DNA of 64,000 bases, from positions 1 through 64,000 of the forward strand of contig CANJQH010000003.1 of assembly GCA_947476335.1 (NCBI GenBank), written 5' to 3'. The stretch's first letter is position 1, and the number at the start of each line of letters is the position of its first letter. Of the stretch, positions 25,442 through 33,262 are shown in pieces. The notes beneath the pieces are model-generated. The model was not told the DNA's origin, ran no database searches, and was given only the letters and a program-made list of their open reading frames with translations. The position numbers and the translations under genes were made by a program. The stretch is from Anaerolineae bacterium. GTDB lineage: Bacteria; Chloroflexota; Anaerolineae; J036; Brachytrichaceae.

Positions 25442-26612
25442 TAAGTGACTAACCAAAAGAATTGACGTAAGGCGGAGACAGAGCCAAGCGAGCGTGTCGG
25501 ATAACGGAGCAGTTGGCAAGGGAGAGAAGGCGATGCGGCGTGAACTCCAGACAGCAGCGATGGATGGCAGCATCGAGGTCAGGCAAGGAGTGGTAGTTGC
25601 GGTTGGCTGCGATGTGTTGTTTCAGCAGCCACCAAACCTTTTCAACGGGATTGAGCTCGTGTCCGCTGTAGGTCGGCAGGTATATGAGTTGGATGCGCTG
25701 CTGGCAGGTCAGCCAGGCGCGCAGAGCAGCACTGGCGTGGATGATGCAGTTGTCGGCGATGACGTAGATCAGGCCGCTGTGGTACGTCTGGGTCAGCTGT
25801 TCCAGAAATTGGATGAACTCGACGCTGCGTTTGCGCGCGGTCAACAGATAATGCCATTGGCCGGTGCGCACGTTGAGCGCGCCGAAGATCCCACGGCGCC
25901 GATTCGCGCCTGGGGTGGGCAAGCGTGCTTGTGTGCCGATGCGCTGCCACATGCTGCGCAGCACCGCCAGCAGGTGCACATCACACGCATCGACGGCCAC
26001 GATGTGCGCCTGGGCTGGGTCACACGCCAGCACCTCGTCCAAACGGGCCAACTTCGTCGCGCGCTGCGGGTCGGGCTTGTGCACCGGGGTCAGTTTCGGA
26101 CGAGGCCAGCTGAAGGAGATCGCCCGCAGCGCACGTCTGACTGTGCTCGGACTGATCACGATCCGAAAGCGCTCTGCCAGATGCAGCGCCAGCAGCGCCA
26201 CCGTCCAGACCGTCTGCAGGTATCCGTAGACCGTCGGCGGCTGGCTGGCCTGCGTCTCCACGATATCCGTCAGGTGTCGATCACACGGCGGTCTGCCTGA
26301 CCTGGGTGCGTCGTGAAGCCCCTGCGCTCCATGTGCGTCGCAGCTTGCCGACGCGCGCTGCACCGTTCTGAGGCTGTAGTCCATCGTGCGCGCGATTGCC
26401 TGCTGTGTCATGCCTTGATCTCGCATCAACACGAAATGAGCACGTTCCGAAACTCGTCCGACGCACTGCCGCGCCATCTGACGCAGCTCCTGGTACTGGA
26501 TATCATTCAAGGGCATACGGGGTTCGCTGGTTTTTCTGCTGAAGTTAAGGTCTCAACAGTTTAGCCAACATACCCCGTTGCACTTACGTCACTTTTTCTG
26601 GTGACCTACTTA
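25442..26612. mobile_element. IS630-family insertion sequence with TA target duplication
   Basis: A 1.17-kb element bounded by TA at 25442-25443 and 26611-26612. Terminal inverted repeats of about 29 bp start AGTGACTAACCAAAAG on the left and AGTAGGTCACCAGAAA on the right; both then reach TGACGTAAG. One transposase gene fills it. The insertion target was the TA of G-G-G-C-T-A-G inside a family B repeat. Confidence 0.9.
25449..26516 (-). CDS. IS630-family transposase
   Basis: 355 residues. The N-terminal helix-turn-helix region has the IS630-style opening (F-V-L-M-R-D-Q-G-M-T-Q-Q-A-I-A-R and Y-S-L-R-T-V-Q-R). The DDE catalytic domain follows: Asp in I-V-A-V-D-A-C-D, Asp in V-I-A-D-N-C-I-I-H, and Glu in L-N-P-V-E-K-V-W-W. 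It catalyses cut-and-paste transposition into TA. The frame is intact with no stop or shift, so the element may still be active. Its left terminal repeat overlaps the 3' end of the gene. No other IS copy is in the window. Confidence 0.95.
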   Translation of the reverse strand: MPLNDIQYQELRQMARQCVGRVSERAHFVLMRDQGMTQQAIARTMDYSLRTVQRASASCDAHGAQGLHDAPRSGRPPCDRHLTDIVETQASQPPTVYGYLQTVWTVALLALHLAERFRIVISPSTVRRALRAISFSWPRPKLTPVHKPDPQRATKLARLDEVLACDPAQAHIVAVDACDVHLLAVLRSMWQRIGTQARLPTPGANRRRGIFGALNVRTGQWHYLLTARKRSVEFIQFLEQLTQTYHSGLIYVIADNCIIHASAALRAWLTCQQRIQLIYLPTYSGHELNPVEKVWWLLKQHIAANRNYHSLPDLDAAIHRCCLEFTPHRLLSLANCSVIRHARLALSPPYVNSFG

Positions 26613-26613
26613 G

Positions 26614-27061
26614 TAGTGCGTCCAGGCAAAACTTGCGGGTCCCCACTAAACATCCTGATATCGGCGCCACGCCGTTGCCAGGGCCGCGCCTTCCGCACAA
26701 ACGCCGGCTGAATCGAAGTACGCCCTTTCAAGGCTGAAAAAGCGCTAAAGGCGCGACGCAGTCCTAGCCCAGACCATCGGTCTGGGATGCACAACCGCAC
26801 CCGTGGGAAATTGCTGCGTCGCAATATGGGCGCAATATGGGCGCAATATGGGCGCAATGTGGGCGCAATGTGGGCGCAATGTGGGCGCAATATGGGGTGT
26901 AGGCAAGGTTCGCACAGGGCAGACGCTCACAAGTTTTGCCTGGACGGACCACATAGGACTGCGTCGCGCCGTTGGCGCTTTTTCGACGGAACATGAGCGC
27001 GACGATGCGTTGTCAAATTTCGCCCCAAACGGCGGATGCACCCCTGCTGGACGAGCGCATC
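26614..27061. repeat. family B composite right of the IS630 element
   Basis: It contains TAGCCCAGACCATCGGTCTG (inverted copy of the left flank), a GCGCTTTTTCGACGGAACATG stretch, and the end CCCCAAACGGCGGATGCACC. CGTCCAGGCAAAACTTG at 26619 is inverted at 26931-26947. With the fragment at 25363 it forms one island bracketed by an 18-bp direct repeat. Confidence 0.7.
26821..26897. repeat. 11-bp tandem repeat, seven copies
   Basis: GCAATATGGGC, alternating with GCAATGTGGGC, starts every 11 bp from 26821 to 26887. The order is ATA, ATA, ATA, ATG, ATG, ATG, ATA. It lies inside the family B composite. Confidence 0.95.
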
Positions 27062-27070
27062 TAGCCTCGT

Positions 27071-27076
27071 TAGAAT
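27071..27076 (+). promoter_or_regulatory. candidate -10 box for the Cys-rich gene
   Basis: TAGAAT lies 6 nt before the ATG at 27083 and just outside the family B composite. Confidence 0.45.
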
Positions 27077-27082
27077 TCCTGC

Positions 27083-27412
27083 ATGCGCACCCCAGCCGGC
27101 AAGGATTGCCGCTTCTACTATTCCGATTATTTTCGCGGCCGCGAGACGCAGGAATGCCGTCTGATCGAACGCAACCCACAGGGTGGCCAATGGCACACCA
27201 AACTCTGCGACAGCTGCCCGGTGCCGGATATCCTGCGCCAGAACGCCTGCCCAAACATGGTATTGGAAGGCCGCATCGAAAAGACATTGCTCGGCCTGCG
27301 TGAACGCGTGCGCATCTACGCCGTCTGCTCACAGCATCGCGTTGAAGTCGACAAGCCCGCCGTCGGATGCGGCCGCTGCCACGAATCGTTCGACGTAAAA
27401 GTTGTTGAATAA
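27083..27412 (+). CDS. small cysteine-rich protein of unknown function
   Basis: 109 residues, not recognised. It has eight cysteines in pairs and singles (C9, C25, C42-x2-C45, C56, C82, C95-x2-C98), the spacing of a zinc ribbon or other metal site. Two CxxC pairs (L-C-D-S-C-P and G-C-G-R-C-H) are the clearest elements. There is no signal peptide, so it is probably cytosolic. It lies 72 bp before the FabL-like reductase on the same strand. TAGAAT lies 6 bases before its ATG. Codon use resembles neighbouring genes, which argues that it is real. Confidence 0.7.
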   Translation: MRTPAGKDCRFYYSDYFRGRETQECRLIERNPQGGQWHTKLCDSCPVPDILRQNACPNMVLEGRIEKTLLGLRERVRIYAVCSQHRVEVDKPAVGCGRCHESFDVKVVE

Positions 27413-27484
27413 GCCACGGAAATGCTTTGCTGCGCTCAGCGCACAGCTAACGCAACTTCGCCTATCCACGGTGTTTCTGTTGAT

Positions 27485-28300
27485 ATGTCCGAAAAAGATC
27501 TCAAGAATAAATGGGCCGTCATCCTCGGCGCATCATCCGGCCTCGGCGCAGCGACGGCGCGCGAGCTGGCGCGCTGCGGCGTGAACATCATCGGTTTCTA
27601 CCTTGGCCGCGGCCAGCCAAGCAGTGAGACGCAGCGTTTCGCCGAAGCAATGGCACAGGAATTCGGCGTGGTCGTGAAGTACTTCCGCGCGAATATCGCC
27701 AACGACGAAAAGCGCGCCGCGGCGATGACGCAGATCCGCGAAACAATCGCGGCACATCCAGATTCGGCACAGAGTGTGCATGTGCTCGTGCACTCGGTTG
27801 CCTTCGGTTCACTGCTGCCGTTCCTCGACAAAGACCCTGCGCAGTCGATCTCACGCGCACAACTCGAAATGACGTTGGACGTCATGGCCAACAGCCTGGT
27901 CTATTGGACGCAGGATTTGTGGCGCAATGATCTGTTCGTGCGCGGCAGTCGCGTATTCAGCATGAGCAGCGCCGGCAGCATGCAGGTCGTGAAAAATTAC
28001 GGCGCAGTCGGCGCAGCCAAAGCCGCGCTCGAAGCGTACACGCGCGCGCTGGCGTTCGAACTCGCTCCGCACGGCATCGTCGTCAACGCCCTGCTCGTCG
28101 GCGTAGCCAATACGAACGCGCTGCGCAAAATTCCGACGCAGGACCTGATCGTCGGCTCAGCCATGCGCCGCAATCCAAGCGGCCGCCTCACCACACCCGA
28201 AGACGTCGCCGTCGCCGTGCGTTCGCTGTGCGACCCTGAAATGCAGTGGATCACTGGCGCGACCATCCCCATCGACGGCGGTGAGATCTTCTGTATGTGA
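27485..28300 (+). CDS. enoyl-ACP reductase-like SDR (FabL type)
   Basis: 271 residues. The short-chain dehydrogenase fold has G-A-S-S-G-L-G at 15-21 and the catalytic pair Y172-x6-K179 in N-Y-G-A-V-G-A-A-K. Classical SDRs use Y-x3-K; Y-x6-K is the pattern of FabI and FabL enoyl-ACP reductases. The flanking text (A-A-L-E-A-Y-T-R-A-L-A-F-E-L and G-A-T-I-P-I-D-G-G) resembles Bacillus FabL. It probably reduces enoyl-ACP in fatty-acid synthesis with NADPH. The frame is open 21 codons upstream, but the ATG at 27485 fits the family. Confidence 0.85.
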   Translation: MSEKDLKNKWAVILGASSGLGAATARELARCGVNIIGFYLGRGQPSSETQRFAEAMAQEFGVVVKYFRANIANDEKRAAAMTQIRETIAAHPDSAQSVHVLVHSVAFGSLLPFLDKDPAQSISRAQLEMTLDVMANSLVYWTQDLWRNDLFVRGSRVFSMSSAGSMQVVKNYGAVGAAKAALEAYTRALAFELAPHGIVVNALLVGVANTNALRKIPTQDLIVGSAMRRNPSGRLTTPEDVAVAVRSLCDPEMQWITGATIPIDGGEIFCM

Positions 28301-28328
28301 GGGAAGAGAGCAAAGAGTCAAAGTAAAG

Positions 28329-28439
28329 GTAACCGCGCAGACCCAAATCAGTATTTCCTGCCAAACATGCTATTCCTTCCCTTGAAAAGGAAGGAATAGC
28401 GTGTTTGGCGTTAGAAAAATGGCTGGCCTGAGTAGTTAC
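28329..28439. repeat. family A palindromic repeat, copy 8
   Basis: The left outer arm has drifted (GGTAACCGCGCAGACCC) while the right arm is intact. The inner stem CCAAACATGCTATTCC pairs with GGAATAGCGTGTTTGG, with one G-T pair. Confidence 0.9.
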
Positions 28440-28465
28440 GAGTAAAGAGTGATGATTACTACTCT

Positions 28466-29446
28466 TCACTCTGACTCGCTACCCTCTTCCGCCTCAATAT
28501 CCACCGTCAGCTCCGGCATCAGCTCGAACCGGCCGCGAAACTCGCTGAGCAGGCCAGAGACCTGTACATCGTCGCCGAGGCGCAATGTCTCCGAAAACGG
28601 TACGGCCTGCCACGCGCTGTCGAAGACGACGGCGTCAACCGTTTTGCCAGCTTTGTCGCGCAATTCCAATCGCATGCCGCCGGTGAACGGGCGAAAGTCC
28701 GTCACAGCGCCGCGCACAGTGACCCATGCACCGAGCAAATTCGCATCAAGCGCGGAGATCGGCCGCAGCTCAAACGGCAGCGGATCAGCGGGCGCAAGGT
28801 CCGCAGCCTCGGAAGGCAAGATCTGCCGCGTATCGCGATATTCGCCGGCGCCGCCGGTGACGCGCAGCCATTTGCCCGGCCGCAACGCTGCCGGATCGGG
28901 CAGCACAGTGCGCGGCAGCGGCACGTCGGCGGTGGCGGAGCCGTGGCGCAGCGTGACGATCACCAGTCGATCTGCAACGCGACGCACGCGGCGAATCTGA
29001 CCAATCGTCACAGCACGCTCACCATCACGCAGCGCATCAAGGCCGGCAAGTTCGATAGCGAGCGGCTCCGGCCGTTCGATCTGCAGCGCATCAGCGGCAC
29101 CGAGCACGAGCGACGCGTCTTCTTCACGAATGCGTAACGTACCTTCAAGCGCGACGCGATCGCCCGGCGCGGGTATGCGGTCGTTACGCTGCAACTCACG
29201 CACCGCGCGGCGATATGCCATCACACGAATGCGTCCATCGTCATCGGCGACAGTGAATGAAAGGAAATCATCGGCAAGCGTCGGATAGCCAACGACCACG
29301 CCCGCGACGCGCACATATGCGTAATTCATCGCAGGTTGAATGCGGTCGATGGCGGTAAGCGGGCGCGGCTGCGCTCGCACGGCGAAGATCAGCGCACAAA
29401 TGGCGCCGACGGCGAGAAATAAAAAAAGCCCCTTGAACAGTCGCAT
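28466..29446 (-). CDS. membrane-anchored protein with tandem OB-fold-like domains
   Basis: 326 residues. A single hydrophobic helix at residues 7-25 (L-F-L-F-L-A-V-G-A-I-C-A-L-I-F-A-V) anchors or exports it. The rest looks like three nucleic-acid-binding OB-type units, each with an R-V-x-G-x-V opening and a G-D-R/D-V-x-L/V-x-G close (for example P-G-D-R-V-A-L-E-G and L-G-D-D-V-Q-V-S-G). Such tandem OB domains occur in extracellular nucleases such as YhcR, but no nuclease domain is attached here. Function unknown. The last residues (E-A-E-E-G-S-E-S-E) run into a low-complexity spacer. Confidence 0.7.
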   Translation of the reverse strand: MRLFKGLFLFLAVGAICALIFAVRAQPRPLTAIDRIQPAMNYAYVRVAGVVVGYPTLADDFLSFTVADDDGRIRVMAYRRAVRELQRNDRIPAPGDRVALEGTLRIREEDASLVLGAADALQIERPEPLAIELAGLDALRDGERAVTIGQIRRVRRVADRLVIVTLRHGSATADVPLPRTVLPDPAALRPGKWLRVTGGAGEYRDTRQILPSEAADLAPADPLPFELRPISALDANLLGAWVTVRGAVTDFRPFTGGMRLELRDKAGKTVDAVVFDSAWQAVPFSETLRLGDDVQVSGLLSEFRGRFELMPELTVDIEAEEGSESE

Positions 29447-29549
29447 GAAAAACCTCTGCGGCCAAGGGGCAGACCGTGGAGGAGATTTTACATTTCAGAT
29501 TTCAGATTTGACGCACTCTTTACTCCGAAATCTCTAAATCTGAAATCTG

Positions 29550-29662
29550 GTAACTACTCAGGCCCAAATTAGTATTTCCCGCGCAACACGCTATTATTTC
29601 CCCCTTTGGGGTGGAGGAATAGCGTGTTGCACGTTGGAAAAATAGCTGGCCTGAGTAGTTAC
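29550..29662. repeat. family A palindromic repeat, copy 9
   Basis: A full copy with inner stem AACACGCTATT/AATAGCGTGTT. Both sides are AAATCTGAAAT words. Confidence 0.95.
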
Positions 29663-29675
29663 GAAATCTGAAATG

Positions 29676-29681
29676 TAAAAT
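29676..29681 (+). promoter_or_regulatory. candidate -10 box for the Trm112-like gene
   Basis: TAAAAT lies 7 nt before the ATG at 29689 and within the right arm of the 22-bp inverted repeat. Confidence 0.4.
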
Positions 29682-29688
29682 CTCTGCC

Positions 29689-29937
29689 ATGTCATCACCG
29701 ATCAGCTCCGAGCTTCTGGAGATCCTGCGCTGCCCTTTCTGCGTGAGCAGCGCCACACGCGTGCCGGGAGACGATCCGGGCCGTCTGCAGCTGTATAAAG
29801 ACTGCTGGCTCATCGAACCCGTGCATGGTCGCAAATACCCCATCAAGGACGGCATCCCGATCATGCTGATCGAAGAAGGCGAGAAGTGGATGAAGACCAA
29901 GCCGGAAGATCTGCCGGTGCCGCCGCCCGCGGAATAA
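29689..29937 (+). CDS. Trm112 family protein
   Basis: 82 residues. The zinc-ribbon-like Trm112p fold is recognised from L-L-E-I-L-R-C-P-F-C near the N-terminus and Y-P-I-K-D-G-I-P-I-M-L near residue 55, both hallmarks of the UPF0434/Trm112 family. One CxxC is clear and another Cys (K-D-C-W) lies mid-protein. Eukaryotic and archaeal Trm112 activates methyltransferases; in bacteria the role is mostly unproven. It stands alone between family A repeats. The last residues are proline-rich. Confidence 0.88.
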   Translation: MSSPISSELLEILRCPFCVSSATRVPGDDPGRLQLYKDCWLIEPVHGRKYPIKDGIPIMLIEEGEKWMKTKPEDLPVPPPAE

Positions 29938-29946
29938 TCTGAAATC

Positions 29947-30058
29947 GTAACTACTCAGGCCCAAATTAGTATTTCCCGCGCAACACGCTATTCCTTCCCC
30001 CGAAGGGGGAAGGAATAGCGTGTTGCGCGTTGGAAAACTGGCTGGCCTAAGTAGTTAC
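29947..30058. repeat. family A palindromic repeat, copy 10
   Basis: A full copy with inner stem AACACGCTATTCCTTCCCCC and its complement. It is followed after 9 bp by short copy 11. Confidence 0.95.
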
Positions 30059-30067
30059 CTGAAATCA

Positions 30068-30151
30068 GTAACGACTCGGGCGAGTCTATTTTCCCGTCGC
30101 GCAAGATGGGCGTGTTGCGTGAGCAATGTGGACTCAGGCCTGAGTCGTTGC
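30068..30151. repeat. family A palindromic repeat, short subtype, copy 11
   Basis: Outer arms GTAACGACTCGGGC and GCCTGAGTCGTTGC enclose a reduced core. The same subtype occurs at 45679, also beside a full copy. Confidence 0.85.
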
Positions 30152-31297
30152 GAAATCTGAAATTTGCATGACATGCGCGCCCGGCGCGATGTTGCCTTCA
30201 ACACAATCGAAGCCGAGCGAGCGAGTGCGCGCAGCGACGGTCGCTACATGATCGCGGTGCAGCATGAGCACCATCGTCGGTCCAGTGTCAGTAGAGAAGT
30301 ATACGGAAATGCCCTCCGCACGCAGATCGTCGCACATGCGAAAGAGCGTGATGTTCTCCGGCTCCCACGCGAAGATTTTCTGCTCATTGCCACCAGTCAT
30401 GGTGACGGCATGCAGCGCAATGCTGTCGAGTTCGGCCTGCTGCGCGAGTGTGAGCCAGTCTCCTGCATGAACAGCGTCGATTGCGCGAAAAATTTCGTCC
30501 GGGCGCGTGCGCATCCAATGGCGAAACCAGGCGCTGCGTGGCGCGTCGTAATGCGCCTGTTCTGTTTTCAACCCGATGCGCGAATCGAGCGGAATCGTAA
30601 TCAGCCGCATGTCGCGCAGCTCGCCCTTCTGATCAAGCCGAATGGCAAAGCTGTCTTCGTGCGAGATGCCGGGATACGACAACCAGAGCGCAACACCGCC
30701 TGCGGCACTGCGGCAGCCGGAGCCGGCCAGCAGCCGCGACACGCACGTGACGGCGCGCGTGTTCTGCAAGATCTCCGGCCCAAACGCAGCTGCCAGCGCC
30801 GCCGTGGCCAGCGCAGCTGAGCCAGACGCACTGGTGCCAAGGCCCTTGCCAGCCTTGCCCCCTTTCACTACGTTGCGTGAGCGCACACGTGCCGAGCTCG
30901 ACATGTGCGCCAGCGCACGCACCGCGTTCAATGTCTGCTGAATGCGCTGCAGCTCGCGGCCCGTCGCCGGCGCGCCATTCAACTCTGCCTCGTCGGCTGC
31001 GAGATCCGGATCGAATTCAACCAGCGTTTCAGAATACGCCGCGTCATTGGTGACGCTGATACTGGGCAAAAACGCCGTGCGCCATTGCCAGTCCGCCAAG
31101 CCATGATATTTCAAAATTCCCTGCATCGGATGCGCACGCGCCGCTGCCCGCCCATGTGGATCGCCCGGCGCATCAAACGCCGGATATTCCTGCAGCATAT
31201 AGCCATCCGCGCGCAGCCGCGCCGTTACGCGCTCGTGCGCCTCACGCATCTCGTCGGCAATAGATTCGAACCCGGAAGGAATGGAAGTGTTGACCAT
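30134..31297 (-). CDS. diphosphomevalonate/phosphomevalonate decarboxylase
   Basis: 387 residues of the GHMP kinase superfamily. The ATP loop is G-K-G-L-G-T-S-A-S-G-S-A-A-L-A. Other mevalonate-decarboxylase features are G-I-L-K-Y-H-G-L, S-I-S-V-T, and G-S-G-C-R-S-A-A-G-G-V-A-L-W. The family makes isopentenyl diphosphate or isopentenyl phosphate. Relatives in Roseiflexus act on phosphomevalonate in a modified mevalonate route, and sequence alone cannot tell which substrate applies. The C-terminal codons run into the short family A copy 11. No other mevalonate gene is in the window. Confidence 0.87.
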   Translation of the reverse strand: MVNTSIPSGFESIADEMREAHERVTARLRADGYMLQEYPAFDAPGDPHGRAAARAHPMQGILKYHGLADWQWRTAFLPSISVTNDAAYSETLVEFDPDLAADEAELNGAPATGRELQRIQQTLNAVRALAHMSSSARVRSRNVVKGGKAGKGLGTSASGSAALATAALAAAFGPEILQNTRAVTCVSRLLAGSGCRSAAGGVALWLSYPGISHEDSFAIRLDQKGELRDMRLITIPLDSRIGLKTEQAHYDAPRSAWFRHWMRTRPDEIFRAIDAVHAGDWLTLAQQAELDSIALHAVTMTGGNEQKIFAWEPENITLFRMCDDLRAEGISVYFSTDTGPTMVLMLHRDHVATVAARTRSLGFDCVEGNIAPGAHVMQISDFATTQA

Positions 31298-31307
31298 TTC
31301 AGATTTC

Positions 31308-31461
31308 GTAACTGCTCAGGCCCAAATCAGTGTTTCGCGTTGGAAAACTAGCTAAGTTCCTGTCCATAAGTTTTGTCCGGCAGATTCGCCTCCCCCGCAA
31401 AGCGGGGGAGGCGAATCTGCCGCCAGAACTTTTGGCGACTCACTTAGCCTGAGTAGTTACC
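31308..31461. repeat. family A palindromic repeat, copy 12, disrupted by family C
   Basis: GTAACTGCTCAGGCCC starts the copy and GCCTGAGTAGTTAC ends it. After G-G-A-A-A-A-C-T-A-G-C the 94-bp family C element is inserted, so C arrived later than A. The C/G-rich inner stem is missing. Confidence 0.9.
31353..31446. repeat. family C element (IS630-type MITE), copy 1
   Basis: 94 bp from TAAGTTCCTGTCC to GGCGACTCACTTA with a perfect 20-bp inner stem GGCAGATTCGCCTCCCCCGC around AAA. It has TA at both ends and is nested in family A copy 12. Confidence 0.93.
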
Positions 31462-31489
31462 AGACTTCAGATTTCAGATTTCAGATTTC

Positions 31490-31601
31490 GTAACGACTCA
31501 GGCTAGCCATTTTTCCAACGCGAAATACACTATTCTCTCCCCCGAGGGGGGAGAGAATAGTGTATTTCGCGGGAAATACTGATTTGGGCCTGAGTAGTTA
31601 C
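31490..31601. repeat. family A palindromic repeat, copy 13
   Basis: A full copy in reverse orientation. The inner stem reads AAATACACTATT/AATAGTGTATTT, another paired change relative to copy 1. Confidence 0.95.
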
Positions 31602-31691
31602 CGGATTTCAGATTTCAGATTGAATAGTGTCGATTAGATTGGAAGGTTACACTAATCGTCTTTCTACCGGTTCTTTCTATCGGTTCTATCG

Positions 31692-31758
31692 GAAATGGCT
31701 AAGCCCAAGTAGAGAGAAACCCGCGAATCACGGACTCTACTAAGATTTGGTCACTCCC
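31692..31758. repeat. family D repeat, copy 2
   Basis: It matches the copy at 14885 over CCCGCGAATCACGGACTCTA and both ends. Short TTCTATC words flank it. With copies A12, C1 and A13 it makes the 498-bp gap 31298-31795 almost entirely repeats. Confidence 0.85.
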
Positions 31759-31795
31759 GTTCTATCTGTTCATCTGATTCAATCGCAAATCACCC

Positions 31796-33181
31796 ATGAA
31801 TACCCGTCTTCTCGAATTTGTCGCTGCGCTGCGCGCGGCCGGAGTGCGCATTTCGATGGCGGAAAGCGCGGACGCACTGCGCGCGATCGACGCCGTCGGC
31901 GTGAGCGAGCGTGCGCTGTTCAAGACTGCACTGAAGGCCACGCTCGTCAAAGAACACAACGACGAACCAGCATTCGAACAATTCTTTCCGCAATATTTCG
32001 GCGGTGATCCGCAGGGCCTGCAGCAGCCACAGAATCTCAGCAAAGAAGAGCAAGAGCAGCTCGAACGCGCACTCGACGAACTGCGCGAACAATTGCGCCA
32101 GCTCATGCAAATGCTGGCGAACGGTGAACGGCCGAGCGACGAACAGCTGCAGGAACAGGCGCGCCGCGCCGGCATGCGGCCGGGCCTACGCGCCGACCCA
32201 CGCATTCGCGAATGGATCGCCGAGCGCATGCAACGCCAGATGGGCCTCACGCCGCAGCAGCTGCGCGACGCGATCGAAGCCCTGATGAAACAGCTTAAGG
32301 AGCAGGGCATGTCGCCGGAAGCGCGCGCCGAAGTGCGCAGCACCGTACGCGAAAACGCACAGTCGGTGCGTGAACAGGTCGAACAGTTCGTCGGCCGTAA
32401 TCTCATGCAGCAGCCGGACGATTCGCGCCGCCGCTCTCGCATCGACGACCTGATGGATCAGCCGCTGTCGTCGCTCAGCGAGAGCGAGGCCGACGAACTA
32501 CGCGCGCACGTGCGCACGCTCGTAGCGCGGCTGCGCTCGCGTGCGGCGCTGCGCATGCGCCGCGGCGCGCGCAGAAACATCGACGTGCGCGCCACACTGC
32601 GCCGTAATCAGCGCTACCTCGGCGTGCCGCTCGAATTGCAGCACCGCAAACACACGCTCAAACCGAAGATCACCATCATCGTCGACGTCAGCACGTCGAT
32701 GCGCCCAGTCGCTGAGTTCATGCTGCACATGGTTTATGAGCTGCAGGATCAGATCGCAAAGGCGCGCTCTTTCGCTTTCATCAGTGATCTGCTCGACGTC
32801 AGCATGATCTTTCAGGAATTTCGGCCGGCACAGGCATCAGAGAAAGTGCTCACGTCGCTGCCACCCGGTCACTACAACACCGATCTCGGTGCCGCACTCG
32901 CAACGTTTGTGCGCGAACATGGAGACGCCGTCGATCGGCGCACCACACTGATCTTCGTCGGCGACGCGCGCAACAACTACAACGACCCGCGCGTCGATCT
33001 GATGCAGTCGCTGCTCGGTCGCGCCAGGCGCGTAATCTGGTTCAATCCAGAGCCACCGGCGATGTGGGGCAGCGGCGACAGCGACATGCTGCAGTACGCA
33101 CCCATCAGCTCCGTAGTGCATCAGGTCGCCACGCTGCAACAGTTGTCCGACGCAATCGATAATCTTTTTCAAGCACACTGA
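31796..33181 (+). CDS. VWA domain-containing protein (CoxE-like)
   Basis: 461 residues. The N-terminal half is helical and Gln/Glu-rich (residues 80-200, probable coiled coil). The C-terminal half is a von Willebrand factor A domain with the metal site D-V-S-T-S-M, a conserved Thr in N-T-D-L-G, and F-V-G-D-A-R-N. CoxE-type proteins work with MoxR AAA+ ATPases to mature or remodel other complexes. No MoxR gene is adjacent, which is unusual. No signal peptide. The gene is preceded by a spacer made of repeats and followed by a small membrane protein. Confidence 0.85.
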   Translation: MNTRLLEFVAALRAAGVRISMAESADALRAIDAVGVSERALFKTALKATLVKEHNDEPAFEQFFPQYFGGDPQGLQQPQNLSKEEQEQLERALDELREQLRQLMQMLANGERPSDEQLQEQARRAGMRPGLRADPRIREWIAERMQRQMGLTPQQLRDAIEALMKQLKEQGMSPEARAEVRSTVRENAQSVREQVEQFVGRNLMQQPDDSRRRSRIDDLMDQPLSSLSESEADELRAHVRTLVARLRSRAALRMRRGARRNIDVRATLRRNQRYLGVPLELQHRKHTLKPKITIIVDVSTSMRPVAEFMLHMVYELQDQIAKARSFAFISDLLDVSMIFQEFRPAQASEKVLTSLPPGHYNTDLGAALATFVREHGDAVDRRTTLIFVGDARNNYNDPRVDLMQSLLGRARRVIWFNPEPPAMWGSGDSDMLQYAPISSVVHQVATLQQLSDAIDNLFQAH

Positions 33182-33262
33182 TGCGCAGCGCACGAGATTC
33201 CAACGGCGAATGCGCGCCACTGAAGACGTTTGAAAAATCGCGTCGATAATCATGCCCGCACG

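Larger units (their letters stand above)
29482..29684. repeat. 22-bp perfect inverted repeat enclosing a family A copy
   Basis: GAGATTTTACATTTCAGATT and two further bases at 29482-29503 are exactly complementary to 29663-29684. Family A copy 9 and a block of AAATCTGAAATC words lie inside, so a nested hairpin is possible. Confidence 0.9.
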
